From NCBI GenBank assembly GCA_031002005.1, contig JARYHS010008074.1:272057930-272121929 (forward strand): 64,000 bases of DNA, written 5' to 3'. The position numbers were made by a program, and so were the translations under genes. The notes below the pieces were generated by a model. That model saw nothing but the letters and a program-made list of their open reading frames with translations. It had not been told where the DNA came from and ran no database searches. Shown here piece after piece: positions 1 to 9,750 of the stretch; the first letter of the stretch is position 1, and the number at the start of each line of letters is the position of its first letter. Origin of the DNA: Vandiemenella viatica. Its lineage: Eukaryota; Arthropoda; Insecta; Orthoptera; Morabidae.

Positions 1-3000
1 TAACCGCGACTCTCTACCCTCTCCAAATTTCTTTTCCACTGTAATCGCGTAAAGGTTCTTACAAATGTTGCAATGCTTTCAGTAAATTTTTCTACACGTT
101 CCCTCCATGCGACAAGTTGAGAGAATGTTTTTTAATTATTTTATATCTATGTACTAACGTTTCCAAACCCAGAAACCCCAATAATTTATAAATACATTGA
201 GGCATTACTGGTGGTTTAAGTCAGGAAATTTTTTGCAAAAAGTTTTTCGCTACCGCATCTACTTATTCATCTTTTAACCTTAAGTACTTTTTTTTGCTTC
301 TGTAATTGTATTATAAACCTGTAATAACTAAGTAAGCAGTTATATAGCCCAACTTCTAATTAAAATTTCTAAATTCATTGACTACGTATGATAAGTCTAA
401 TGCAAGGTTGTAGTATATGTAGCCGCCATTGGTCATGTAATTTTGTACCAATTTACTGCCCCGCGGTTGAAATTTTCGTTTAAATCCCCAAATATGAGAC
501 ATATTAATCTAATTTAATGTTTCCTTAAGAAATTCTACGAAACGACTATCGCTATCAAATACAACATTTATAATGAATTAATACTATTCTGTCAAATAAA
601 AAATCTTCAGATATTAACATTTTATGCGATTCTCTCCACAAATTTAAAACATTGGATACATGTCAGTTTTGACTCTTTTTAGTTATAAAATTTAATAAAT
701 GTTTAATTTTACTACTGATAGCTTGGAGGCTTGAGGCTTATTTTATGGGTAGCAAAATTAAGTTTGTTGGAAACTGGATAATATGAAAATCAAACAAAAA
801 ACTTGAGAAATTAAGGTTGGGGCGGATACATTGTTAACATCTTTGAAAGCTGATATCTTGCGAAATATCTAACTAAATAACAATACTGATATTTTTTAAT
901 ATTTCTTGAATTATACCAAACTCGATGGAATAAGCGAAAAATAGTTTATCATCACTCGTTACGTGTATGGGGAGATACATCAATAGTATTATTAATATAT
1001 TTTACTACGGATCTGTTTTGCACTAAGTAAAACAAATTTTTCAGTCAAATTTGATCACAAAGGAAGCGAAGGCTGAGACGTATGGAAATAGGCGGACATG
1101 ACGAAATTTTATAGGTTCGTTTTTCTTGTTTTGGCAAAGAAAGCCTAATAAAAAATGTTAGGGATTCATCACAGTTACATTTACTTCTTGCTTTATAAAA
1201 TTCTATGGCATCTTTTCTAAAATAACCTTTGAGTTCTTAAAATTTGATGTCCTGCATTTTCTGAAAGTTTTCTTCAAGTTTAGGAGAAAGTGAAAAACAG
1301 TTGAACTGAAAACTAACAGAAGCCATTTAACGCAGACACTGAAAATAAATCAAGATTTACAGTGACGAACTAAAAACTATTAAAGATTTCGTCTTATTTG
1401 GCTCAAGACCGTTGCGTTGAAGAAGCCGTACCAGAAATACAAGTTATTTTGTCCCCGCCGAATTGTCTGACTGGACCCAGCAATGTTCGATAACTGTGGT
1501 ATTAGCTTTGCCAAATTCTGGGATAATGTAAATAATAATTTTAATAGTATCTTGGTGTTACTGTACAGTTTTTAATTTAAAAAATAATTATTTATTATCA
1601 GTTATGAAGAACTACCCAAAGAGTAGAGAAAGAAAGTGCGTACGGTTCCCACATGTCGGTTCGTTCAGTGTGTACGTGTTTTGGTTTTCCCGCTGGGTAA
1701 TAGCATTCTGCGGGGAAGGCCTCGGAACAACAAAATTTCGCTGTCCTGCGCCGATGTCGGAATTAGCCTCGGCGGTAATGAAAGCAGGCGACCACTCCCG
1801 CCAACTGCTGCGCACCAAAGTTTTGGCCTCAGAAGTCCATTCAGCCGCCCAGTTCGCCGCAACCGTATGTACGGAACGTATTACAAGCTGCTCTCCAATG
1901 GCTGCACGCTCAAAAGAATAAAGCATTCAAATAACCAATGCTGATATTCATTCATTCTATTACTACTTTAATGAAGTGATTTGTGCTGCGAAAACTTCAT
2001 TAACACGGAGGACGTGCTAAAAGTTACTGACATTTTTGCACAGACTGCTTATTTCGTGCAATTTATGTGATTTTACTCCTACGTCAAATCAAGTTTAAAT
2101 AATACTACTGTAACATGCAATTAAAATCAATGAAAACCGCTTCTGATTCAGATTTCACTCAATAGCTCACATTGTCAAGTAACTCGCTGGATGGTCCTGC
2201 AAGATGATGATGCTGATTGCAACTTAATCCATTAGTTCTTTAATTAACAGGTTTTTTTTTCCCGTCCGGTTGACACGTTATTTTACGTTTCACCAAAGGT
2301 TATTGATTAATACAGGTTCTGAAATTGATTTTGGAGTCGTCGAATCCCTTTTCATCTCACTTTTATTCCGTCGAAATCTGCAATAAAAAAAACACGGATA
2401 GGCATCATACTTCGTCCAGAGATACTAAAGCACACTAAAAAATCAATTTCTGAGATTAAAGTTTAGCGAACATTCCTGCTTAACAACTGACAACGACTGT
2501 AAAACTGTTAAGAAATACTGGCGAGAGCTCTTTTTGCTCGCCCTTGCGTCGAGCTTAAACAACATCCAGAACACAACGATGAGTGCCGACAGACGTTTCT
2601 AGAGCACTAACAATCCCACTGACAATCAAAATAATACGAAAACAATTAGAACTGATACATAATCACTCACAATCAATAGCAAACAATTTAAAATGGAAAT
2701 CAAAGCTATTTACAGGCATTTAAATATAATATGGGCAGCATAAAACACTCAAAATCGCTGAAAATCGTCCTCAAAACACCGTATATAACATTTATAATTA
2801 TAAGCATTCATGTTAGACATCATTTACTATCCTTCCACCAAAGTAATATTCATTCACATGAAAAATGTACAATTTAACTATAATCAACTTTTATCCCTCT
2901 GTACTTGATTTATAAGATTAGCTGAGAGCTGTCATGGTATGTATTATTTGTTGGTAGAAATACCGAAAGTAGCCACTCCAGTCCTGATTCAATGAAGTGG

Positions 3001-3937
3001 TCAAGCGTTTTATTTTCCAATGTACTTGATGAGCCTGGCGAAACCTGACTTCTACCTCTTTCATTTAGTTATACTTCACTATTGTATGAAGAAATCTTCA
3101 AACTTATTGCTCTTAGGTTGTGTGACTACACACAACACTTTCTTCCCTTAACTCCTTTCCTAGTTCCAATGAAGTTAGCAGACATCTGGTCCGTGGTAGG
3201 TCTGGCGGTGGGCGTTTAACGTTTGTTGACATATTTACATGTTAGGTTAGTCCAGCTGTTATTTTCAATCAAATTATCGTAGATAGCAGGAATTCCATCG
3301 ATTAGGATGTAATGCACTCTGAATTAAGAACAGTTTCAATAAAATATTGTTAATACATAGGAAAGTAATAACAAAATAAAAAAATTTGCTTGTTTTGCTA
3401 GCAACATAAAATTTATATATTATGTAAATATTTTTTAATATCTGTCATTTAATAGATGATAAGCTTGATATTGGCGACGAATTTCAAGTCCCTGGGTACG
3501 AGTGTTTTTAAGATAAATTCCATGGTACATTTTGTCCAGTCTGAGGTTAGAAATTAATAAAATTGATATTTCCGTCGAAGAGGTGCGTAGGTTCGATGAG
3601 CTGGCAGGTAATAAAGTAATAAAAGTGGACCGGTGTAATTTAGCTGTTTCGAGTATATTTCAACCTTGGACATTTATTTATCTCCGCCATTTTTCGTGTT
3701 CCGGCGAGGTGAATAAAATCGCCACGTTAGCCCATCGATGGCAGAATTTGTATTCCCACCCTTACAATTCGAAATCGACTCTTAGGTCGAGATTGAAAAC
3801 GGTATTTTCGTTACTAGAGCTCTGAGGGGAAAATGGTAACGGTACTTCGATATATTTACAATATAATAAACAGTGAAAAATTCACAGAAAATATTTTTCA
3901 TTCTCAAATACATGCAATTACGTCGTAACATTTACCA
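1..3937. other. AT-rich intergenic DNA, no gene recognised
   Basis: No protein, RNA gene or terminal repeat is recognisable in this stretch. A more GC-rich patch at about 1616-1920 is open in three overlapping frames on both strands, none of which resembles a known family; it could be an old element or a host exon or promoter. The reading frame at 3532-3825 ends just before the LINE remnant, but its residues match nothing I know. Confidence 0.5.
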
Positions 3938-4166
3938 AAGAAACATTGTAGTTAGGTTGGCTGGTACGACGAGAGCAACACTTGGGCAAAAATCCCGTAC
4001 TACAGGGCGTTCGCCGGGAAACGCAACCCTCCCAGTCTGTTGCCGTCGGCAACTTGCTCGGTCAGCGGGGCCAGCGGTTCCCGCCACACGATACCGTGAA
4101 TCACCGCACTGTTTAACACCTCCGCTGCCCCAACAGTGCAGTGCAGTGACCCTTACATGGTTAAGA

Positions 4167-4279
4167 ACGGTTTCTTTGCATTGTAGCTAGTTTGTGACTT
4201 CAGTCTCTTATTAATCAGTGTTGTGAATAAACGTTTCTTTGCGGTTTGGCTGGTTTAGGGCTTCATACTCTTACTAATC
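4167..4279 (+). repeat. Imperfect 64-bp direct duplication in transposon leader
   Basis: The segment starting ACGGTTTCTTTGC at 4167 recurs from 4231 as ACGTTTCTTTGCGG. Both copies run through a CTCTTA(T/C)TAATC block. It lies between the left TIR and the transposase ATG. Confidence 0.7.
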
Positions 4280-4307
4280 TGTACCGTGTTTGAGTGTGAG
4301 TAAAATT

Positions 4308-5348
4308 ATGGTACGTTACAGTTTGCAACAAAGAATATTTCTCTACGATACATATGTGAAGAAGAAGTCGTTTAAAAAGTGTCGCAGTAAATTTCGTCGC
4401 GAATATCCTGGCGCTTTACTGCCAGCTAAATCAACAATTCTGCGTCTGGTTAAAAAAGTAAGAGAAACGGGTTCATTTTTTAACAAAAAGAGACTGTCGG
4501 TCAACCGTATTCTCACAGAGGAGAAAATTGACGATATCGCTTTTCGACTAGAACAGTCACCCAAAAAATCATTAAGTCAGTTAGGGCAGCAGGCAGGCGT
4601 ATCTAAGACGTCAGCTTGGAAAGTAACAAAGCTAGTTCACTTAAAGCCGTACAAAACAATTGTGGTGCATAAAATTACAGAAATAGACCAGGGGCCTAGG
4701 ATTAGATTTTGCAATTGGTACCTGCAGGGTGTCCACGATGGCACTGTTGATCCGCAACTGACGTTTTTCTCTGATGAGGCCTGGTTTCATCTGAGTGGTT
4801 ATGTTAACGCTCAAAACAGTCGACACTGGAGTTCAGAAAAACCAAATACTCTACTCCAACTGCCATTGCATGACTTAAAAGTGGGTGTTTGGTGTGCGAT
4901 TAGGGCTTCGAGAATCATAGGTCCAATTTTCTTCCGTGAAACTCTTACTTCCGCAAGATATATCGAAAATATTGTGAAACCGTTTTTCGAGAAACTTACT
5001 GAAGAAGAAAAATTGTACGGCTATTTTCAACAGGATGGGGCGACAGCTCACACCGCTAGAAATTCGCTTGCTGCACTTGACGAAGTGTTTTATGATCGTG
5101 TAATCAGCCGTGGGTTGTGGCCCGCCAGATCACCGGATTTAAACCCTTGTGACTTCTACCTTTGGGGTAAACTTAAGGGTAAGGTGTACGAAGGAAATCC
5201 TCACACATTGGAAGAACTTGAGGAAAAAATCTATCAAGTAATAATGTCCATTGACAAAGGTGAAATCCAGCGTGTGTCTCGAAATATGTTCAGAAGATGT
5301 GAAATGTGCATTACACAAGAGGGTCAACACTTCCAGCATCTTTTATAA
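4308..5348 (+). CDS. Mariner-superfamily (DDD) transposase, intact
   Basis: This 346-residue protein would cut and paste the surrounding element by binding its TIRs. The ATG at 4308 is chosen because the frame upstream has only a TTG. Residues 1-55 (MVRYSLQQRIFLYDTY...) form the N-terminal helix-turn-helix typical of insect transposases with a DUF4817-like head, and a second helix-turn-helix lies around 68-115. The catalytic region shows FFSDEAWF (Asp156), FQQDGATAHTA (Asp243) and SPDLNPCDFYLWG (Asp282 as the mariner-type third acid). Thirty-eight residues separate the second and third Asp, more than the 34 of classical mariner. The C-terminus ends in the family's EGQHFQHLL-type tail. Length is normal for the superfamily. 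No nonsense codon or frameshift is visible. Confidence 0.93.
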   Translation: MVRYSLQQRIFLYDTYVKKKSFKKCRSKFRREYPGALLPAKSTILRLVKKVRETGSFFNKKRLSVNRILTEEKIDDIAFRLEQSPKKSLSQLGQQAGVSKTSAWKVTKLVHLKPYKTIVVHKITEIDQGPRIRFCNWYLQGVHDGTVDPQLTFFSDEAWFHLSGYVNAQNSRHWSSEKPNTLLQLPLHDLKVGVWCAIRASRIIGPIFFRETLTSARYIENIVKPFFEKLTEEEKLYGYFQQDGATAHTARNSLAALDEVFYDRVISRGLWPARSPDLNPCDFYLWGKLKGKVYEGNPHTLEELEEKIYQVIMSIDKGEIQRVSRNMFRRCEMCITQEGQHFQHLL

Positions 5349-6394
5349 GGTAAGCTAATGAATTACGACACATTTAAATGCTTAGCACATACAAGTTTAT
5401 GAAGCGTAATTATTGTGAAATAGTCCGCGGCCAACGGTCGAACAATGCCGGAAGCTGATCGCTCGCTCGCCGGGAGCAGTTTCTTCCTTGTAGCGCTAAC
5501 AGTGGGTTGCGTTTCCCGGCGAACGCCCTGTATAACTGGAATGTTAACAGGCGCTACGTCAAATGCATTACCAGAAGTCAATTCCATCGTGATAACTACC
5601 CCACTCATTTAAATCGAATACCGAAGCTACTCCTCATACACAGCAGTGGATAACTTAAATCACATTCTTTTTTCCTGCCAAAAGTATAGATTACTGCAAG
5701 ACAAAATTCTGAAAGAATTAAAAAACTTTGCTATACCCTATCCAACAATCGTGATTATTTTGATATCTTCTAACGACAAACAAATTTGCAGCACTTTAAT
5801 GACATTCTTTAAAGAATTAAACATATTTGAGTTTTCTTATATCTAATATAGAAAAACAAATGTTTGTTGGTTGGTTTGTTCGTCTTCTATGCGTTCCTAT
5901 ACAATTCATCCGGATACGATGAAACACTGGTGAGTTGTTCTGTGCCTGCATGGGAAGGTTTCTGACCAAAAAATTCCAGGAAAACACACCCTCTCACCCC
6001 CTATACACCCCTCAATTGTTTTCATATTTTCGATATACAAACTCTCAGTTTTTATCCAATATCGATTGAAATTCGCACACATAAACTTTAAAACAAACAG
6101 AAAAATACTGTCTACATTTGTTTTTCAAAACCCCACCCCTTCCCACCTTATCCCCACACCCGAAGTTTTTGACAACGTTCTTCATACCTAATTTTTATCA
6201 TATTTTGATGGAGCTCTACATATGTATACTTTAAACGAATATAAAAAATACTGTCTGCGTTTGGTTTACAAGTCCTAACCCCTTTCCTCCTTTACCCACC
6301 CTTAATTTACGCCGACGTTGTTCATACGAACTCATAGTTCTTATCCGATTTAGATAGTACTCAGCTCACATGTGCTTTTTTAAACTAGATTGTT

Positions 6395-6475
6395 CTGGTA
6401 GTCGAGTGGTTAAAGCGCCCACTTCTATATGTTTGTGTATACGGTCCTGGGCTCAAATCCCCGTGGAAGAAGGAT
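6395..6475 (+). repeat. SINE family B tRNA-like head
   Basis: A tRNA-like segment with a box A-like GTCGAGTGGTTAAAGCGCC and a box B-like GGCTCAAATCC sits inside the Helitron. No full SINE body follows, so this is a fragment. It is not a functional tRNA gene because the arms do not pair properly. Confidence 0.5.
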
Positions 6476-6674
6476 TTTTTTATGAGCTGGATATATTTAA
6501 TTTAATTTTAATCGCAATGGAGCGACGCTCCGGTGGCAATTTCCCCACACACCCATCTTCCCCCTTTCCTCCACCCACCTACATATGCCCTCTGCAAATA
6601 TCAACTTTAACATATGATCTACGCCGAGACTTTCAGTGGTTGGAATTCCATGTCATAAATAATTTTTTTTAAAA

Positions 6675-6910
6675 AGAGCTCACTGGTTAACGGGCTTACT
6701 TTCGAAAGTTCTCAGGCTTAGATCACGGTGCAAGTTGAAACTTTTAAGCGTGGTATTTGATCACATGAGGTACGCCAGATCCGTGGTTTGATTCCACGTT
6801 GTACTGTAGGTCACAGAGGAAAAGAGCTTGCCGTCCTACCAGTGACATAATAGCTTATTACACTTCAGAAATAGAAAATAATTCAGCCAACCTTCAGGAT
6901 TTGGACTAAG
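6675..6910 (+). repeat. SINE family B copy, diverged
   Basis: It has a tRNA-like head (CACTGGTTAACGGGC), a middle block CCGTGGTTTGATTCCACG and a tail AGCCAACCTTCAGGATTTGG. The same order of blocks is seen at 7082-7345. It is inserted in the Helitron. Confidence 0.65.
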
Positions 6911-7081
6911 TTATAATTTTTATTTTTTTTAACAAACAGAAATATATTGTCTACATTTGGTTTGCAAAAAGAAACCACTTTTCTTCTTACCCCACCCCCT
7001 CACATTAATTTTTGCCAACATTGTTCAAGCAAGCCCACAGTTTTTAATCCAACTTTGATAGGACTTACAACACGTATGCCA

Positions 7082-7345
7082 CATAATGGTCTGTAGCTGA
7101 ATAGTAAATGCGATTACTTACGGAATTCTACGTATTAGGCCGCGGTTTCAAATCCAGGAGGAAGCAGGAATTTTTAGGAGTAGCATTTGATTATCTGAGC
7201 CCATCCGGAAGTTCCGTGGTTTAGATTCCACATTAAACTGCAGGTTCCAGAAGAAAGGAGCTGACCGTCCTGCCTCTGACACAATGGGTTAGTGCACCTC
7301 CTTCGGGAGAATTCAACCAACCTTCGCGTTGTGGGCTAAGTTGGT
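7082..7345 (+). repeat. SINE family B copy, most complete in the window
   Basis: The head carries TGTAGCTGAATAGTAAATGCG (box A-like) and CGGTTTCAAATCC (box B-like). The body has TTCCGTGGTTTAGATTCCAC and the 3' end has CCTTCGGGAGAATTC, CAACCAACCTTCGCGTTG and GGGCTAAGTTGG before a T-rich tail. Confidence 0.75.
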
Positions 7346-8029
7346 TTCTTTACTTTAAAGCAAAGAGAAAAATAGTCTTAATTTGGTTTACAGAAAGCTA
7401 ATACCTCTCCTCATTTATCCTGCTTAATTTTTGCAAATGTTCTTTTCTTTGTATCCGATTTCGATGGAACATTGCACACGTTTAGTTTAAAACGACGAGA
7501 AAAATATTTCTTACTTTTGATTTACAAAAATCCATCACTCTCCCTTATGCAAAATTTACACTTGGAACTATTCAGTCTTTTTGCAAATATCTCGATAGTG
7601 GTATAAGGAAAATAGCTGATAGGGATATGTGTAATATTCTGAGAGCCCTTAACATTTCCTGTCAAACGGCGTTGGACTGATTCCAACCGGACAGTTGCCG
7701 ACCAAGAAATTCGATCTTGAAATTTAAAAATCTACAGTTTCATTCTATCCCAAAGGAACTTTGCTCACAGATGTTTTATAATAAATAAAAAATCAAGCTT
7801 ACATTTAGTTTACAAAACTGGACTCGCTCTTCCCCTTCTCCCCTCTTAATACTAATTTATACAAACAACTTCTTCGTTTTTTGTTTCGGTATGGAAATCT
7901 GTCAACTGATGGAGGATTTTTACTACAATCCAATCAAAGGGGATTAAACATTAGAACTTTCATAAATACGCGAACAGCAGCCGCGAAACGCTGTAGACAG
8001 TATTTTTCTCTGTTTTAAAGTTTAAAAAA

Positions 8030-8160
8030 AATTAACTTAGTCCACAACCCGAAGGTTGGTTAGATCCTGCCGAAGGGAGCGTACTAAGCAATTGATCGCA
8101 TACAACTGTTAAAAAATACCTGCTTCCACCGGAATTTGAGTTGGAGAACAGATCAAAAAA
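8030..8160 (-). repeat. SINE family B copy, 3' half
   Basis: The reverse complement ends in ACCAACCTTCGGGTTGTGG followed by ACTAAGTTA, the family B 3' end. Upstream of this it keeps a decayed box B region. It is inserted in the Helitron. Confidence 0.65.
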
Positions 8161-8432
8161 TTTTGAAATTAAGAGTTAACCACTGAGTTTAAATATAGGT
8201 GAGCTAAGTATTATCAAAACCGGTTAATAATCATGGGTCTGTTTTTGCAGAAAACGAAAGACCAAAAATATTTTATATCCAAACGTACTAGAATAACATT
8301 TGTCAATATTAATTTAATTCATAAAAATCATTGTTTTTCGTTATTTTGAACATGTAAATGTCTGTAATTTGTCTATGCGTGCCCTCTTAAGAAAGAAAAA
8401 GAGGCATTGCAAGGCATGCCGGGCAAAGCTAG

Positions 8433-9524
8433 TACTTATATTATGTAATTGGATCCTTCTTTTAAAACTTGTTCATTCTCTTGCGTTTTATGCTGTGTAT
8501 CTACACATGTTCCATCCTTTTCAACCGTATAGTGCTCAATTTTAACGTATGACCGGTAGCTATTTCACAAGTGTTTTACTCGAACTGCTATAATTCATGT
8601 TATTAGTCCAATAATTAATTGAAAATTCTATTGCACACATCAATGGAAACTTTTATAAGGGCTGGCTGTATGGCCGGAAAGGCTAAAAGCCATTAAATAA
8701 ATAAATTGTAACTCCCTTTGTGCAGTGTACTGGCGTTTTATTGCTCTCGATCAGCTGAAGTTCACGTTTAGCACTCAAGATCCGTCGCCGGGAAGCAAAC
8801 ATGAGGTACTAGTCAGATCCAGTGCAGTTGCGTCCTCACACGGAGATATTTCATGCAGTTTGGGGATTTTTGATAATTGTTGTTCATCAAATTTGAATTA
8901 GTTCTCAAATTTTAACATAGTATTTAAAGAATCTGACAGGTTGTCAGTATTTGTAATATCACATAATCCATCCCTAATCTTTTTCCTCACGGAGCAAATA
9001 CCTCAATATACTCCTAATATTTCCGATGGCTGACTGAAGAACCAAGAAGTCATATTCTGATGCCTTTTAGCTCTGTTTTGTGTGCACGTGGTTTCGATTC
9101 CCGAATGAGTAGAGGGAGTCATGACACGTCATGTAGACACTCTGTCTCAAAGATCCGTAACGCCACATAAAATTTGTTTAATTTATTGATTACAGTCGCA
9201 GCACAAAAAATATATCTTGTGCAAAATTCATTTTTGGTCGTAACAATTTTATATTTACTCTTACTACAGTGGCTTTGTATGACAGCACTAATATTGACTT
9301 GTGCAGGTTTTTCTACGACATGATTGACCAGTAGTACATGTATTATGATGGTACTCGAGCATACATCGATTTCTGCACGATGTTCGTAGATTTATGCCAT
9401 AAATAATTGTTACAGGTCTTTTTACTGTCATTATTCTCGGAAAGATATCCCACAAAGGGAAAGAGAACCAAAATACGCCAAATATTATACCAGTTTAACA
9501 TCTTATCTCACTTATAGTATATTA
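8433..9524. other. AT-rich intergenic DNA, nothing recognised
   Basis: No gene or repeat boundary is recognisable here. Confidence 0.5.
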
Positions 9525-9750
9525 CCGAGAGTGGTGGTTTATCGGTAAAGCTCTGGCAACGCATCCGAGCCGACGTGGGTTCGAATCCCCGTCCGGCCCT
9601 CCAGATTTCCATGGCTTCCCCAAACCGCTCCAGGTGAATGTAGAGATGGTTCCTTCAAAAGACTATGGCTGAATTCCATGCCGTTGTTTGCTCTCAGTCC
9701 TTTCCAGCATCTAGTGACGTCGACGAGGCTAAAAGCCAGAAGGAAAACAA
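9525..9750 (+). repeat. SINE family A copy
   Basis: The tRNA-derived head has GAGAGTGGTGGTTTATCGG and the box B GGGTTCGAATCCCCGTCCGG. The family body follows (CCAGATTTCC, CCATGGCTTCCCC, CTCCAGG, GGTTCCTTCAAAA), ending at GTCGACGAGGCTAAAAGCC. It is moderately diverged. Confidence 0.85.

Larger units (their letters stand above)
4003..5530 (+). mobile_element. Complete mariner-superfamily DNA transposon
   Basis: The element is 1528 bp. Its ends are perfect 27-bp terminal inverted repeats beginning CAGGGCGTTCGCCGGGAAAC (4003-4029 and 5504-5530). Both ends are flanked by TA (4001-4002 and 5531-5532), the target duplication of the IS630-Tc1-mariner superfamily. One intact transposase frame fills most of the interior. 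The leader contains an imperfect 64-bp direct duplication (about 4167-4279). There are no internal stops or frameshifts. The ends and protein being undamaged suggest a recent insertion and possible competence to move. Confidence 0.95.
3938..5846 (+). pseudogene. I-type LINE 3' remnant, split by a mariner insertion
   Basis: This is the C-terminal end of a non-LTR retrotransposon polyprotein. Taking the mariner at 4003-5530 and one TA copy out of the sequence gives a continuous frame that reads WAKIPYYNW across the junction and then NYPTHLNRI. After a one-base shift near 5640 it continues as DNLNHILFSCQKY to the stop at 5846. The H-I-L-F-x-C pattern is the Cys/His-type tail found after the reverse transcriptase or RNase H domain of many insect LINEs. 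The RT itself is not present, so the copy is 5' truncated or eroded. The I-clade assignment is tentative; Jockey or R1 types carry similar tails. The Helitron starts within a few bases of the stop codon. Confidence 0.6.
5842..8432 (+). mobile_element. Non-autonomous Helitron
   Basis: The left end reads A|TCTAATATAGAAAAAC at 5842. The right end has a short hairpin (GGCAT...ATGCC at about 8402-8420), then GGGCAAAG and CTAG at 8429-8432, followed by T. That fits the Helitron rule of 5' TC, a 3' hairpin plus CTRR, and insertion between A and T with no target duplication. The interior has at least six diverged copies of a motif like AAACAGAAAAATACTGTCTAC (near 6090, 6232, 6932, 7358, 7490 and 7777), typical of decayed Helitron internal repeats. 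No Rep/helicase protein is present. Several tRNA-like SINEs are inserted in it. Confidence 0.7.

Noticed and set aside
1604..1944. Overlapping open frames on both strands near 1604-1944
   Set aside because: They overlap in three frames, match no family and reflect GC-rich composition; no splice or start evidence.
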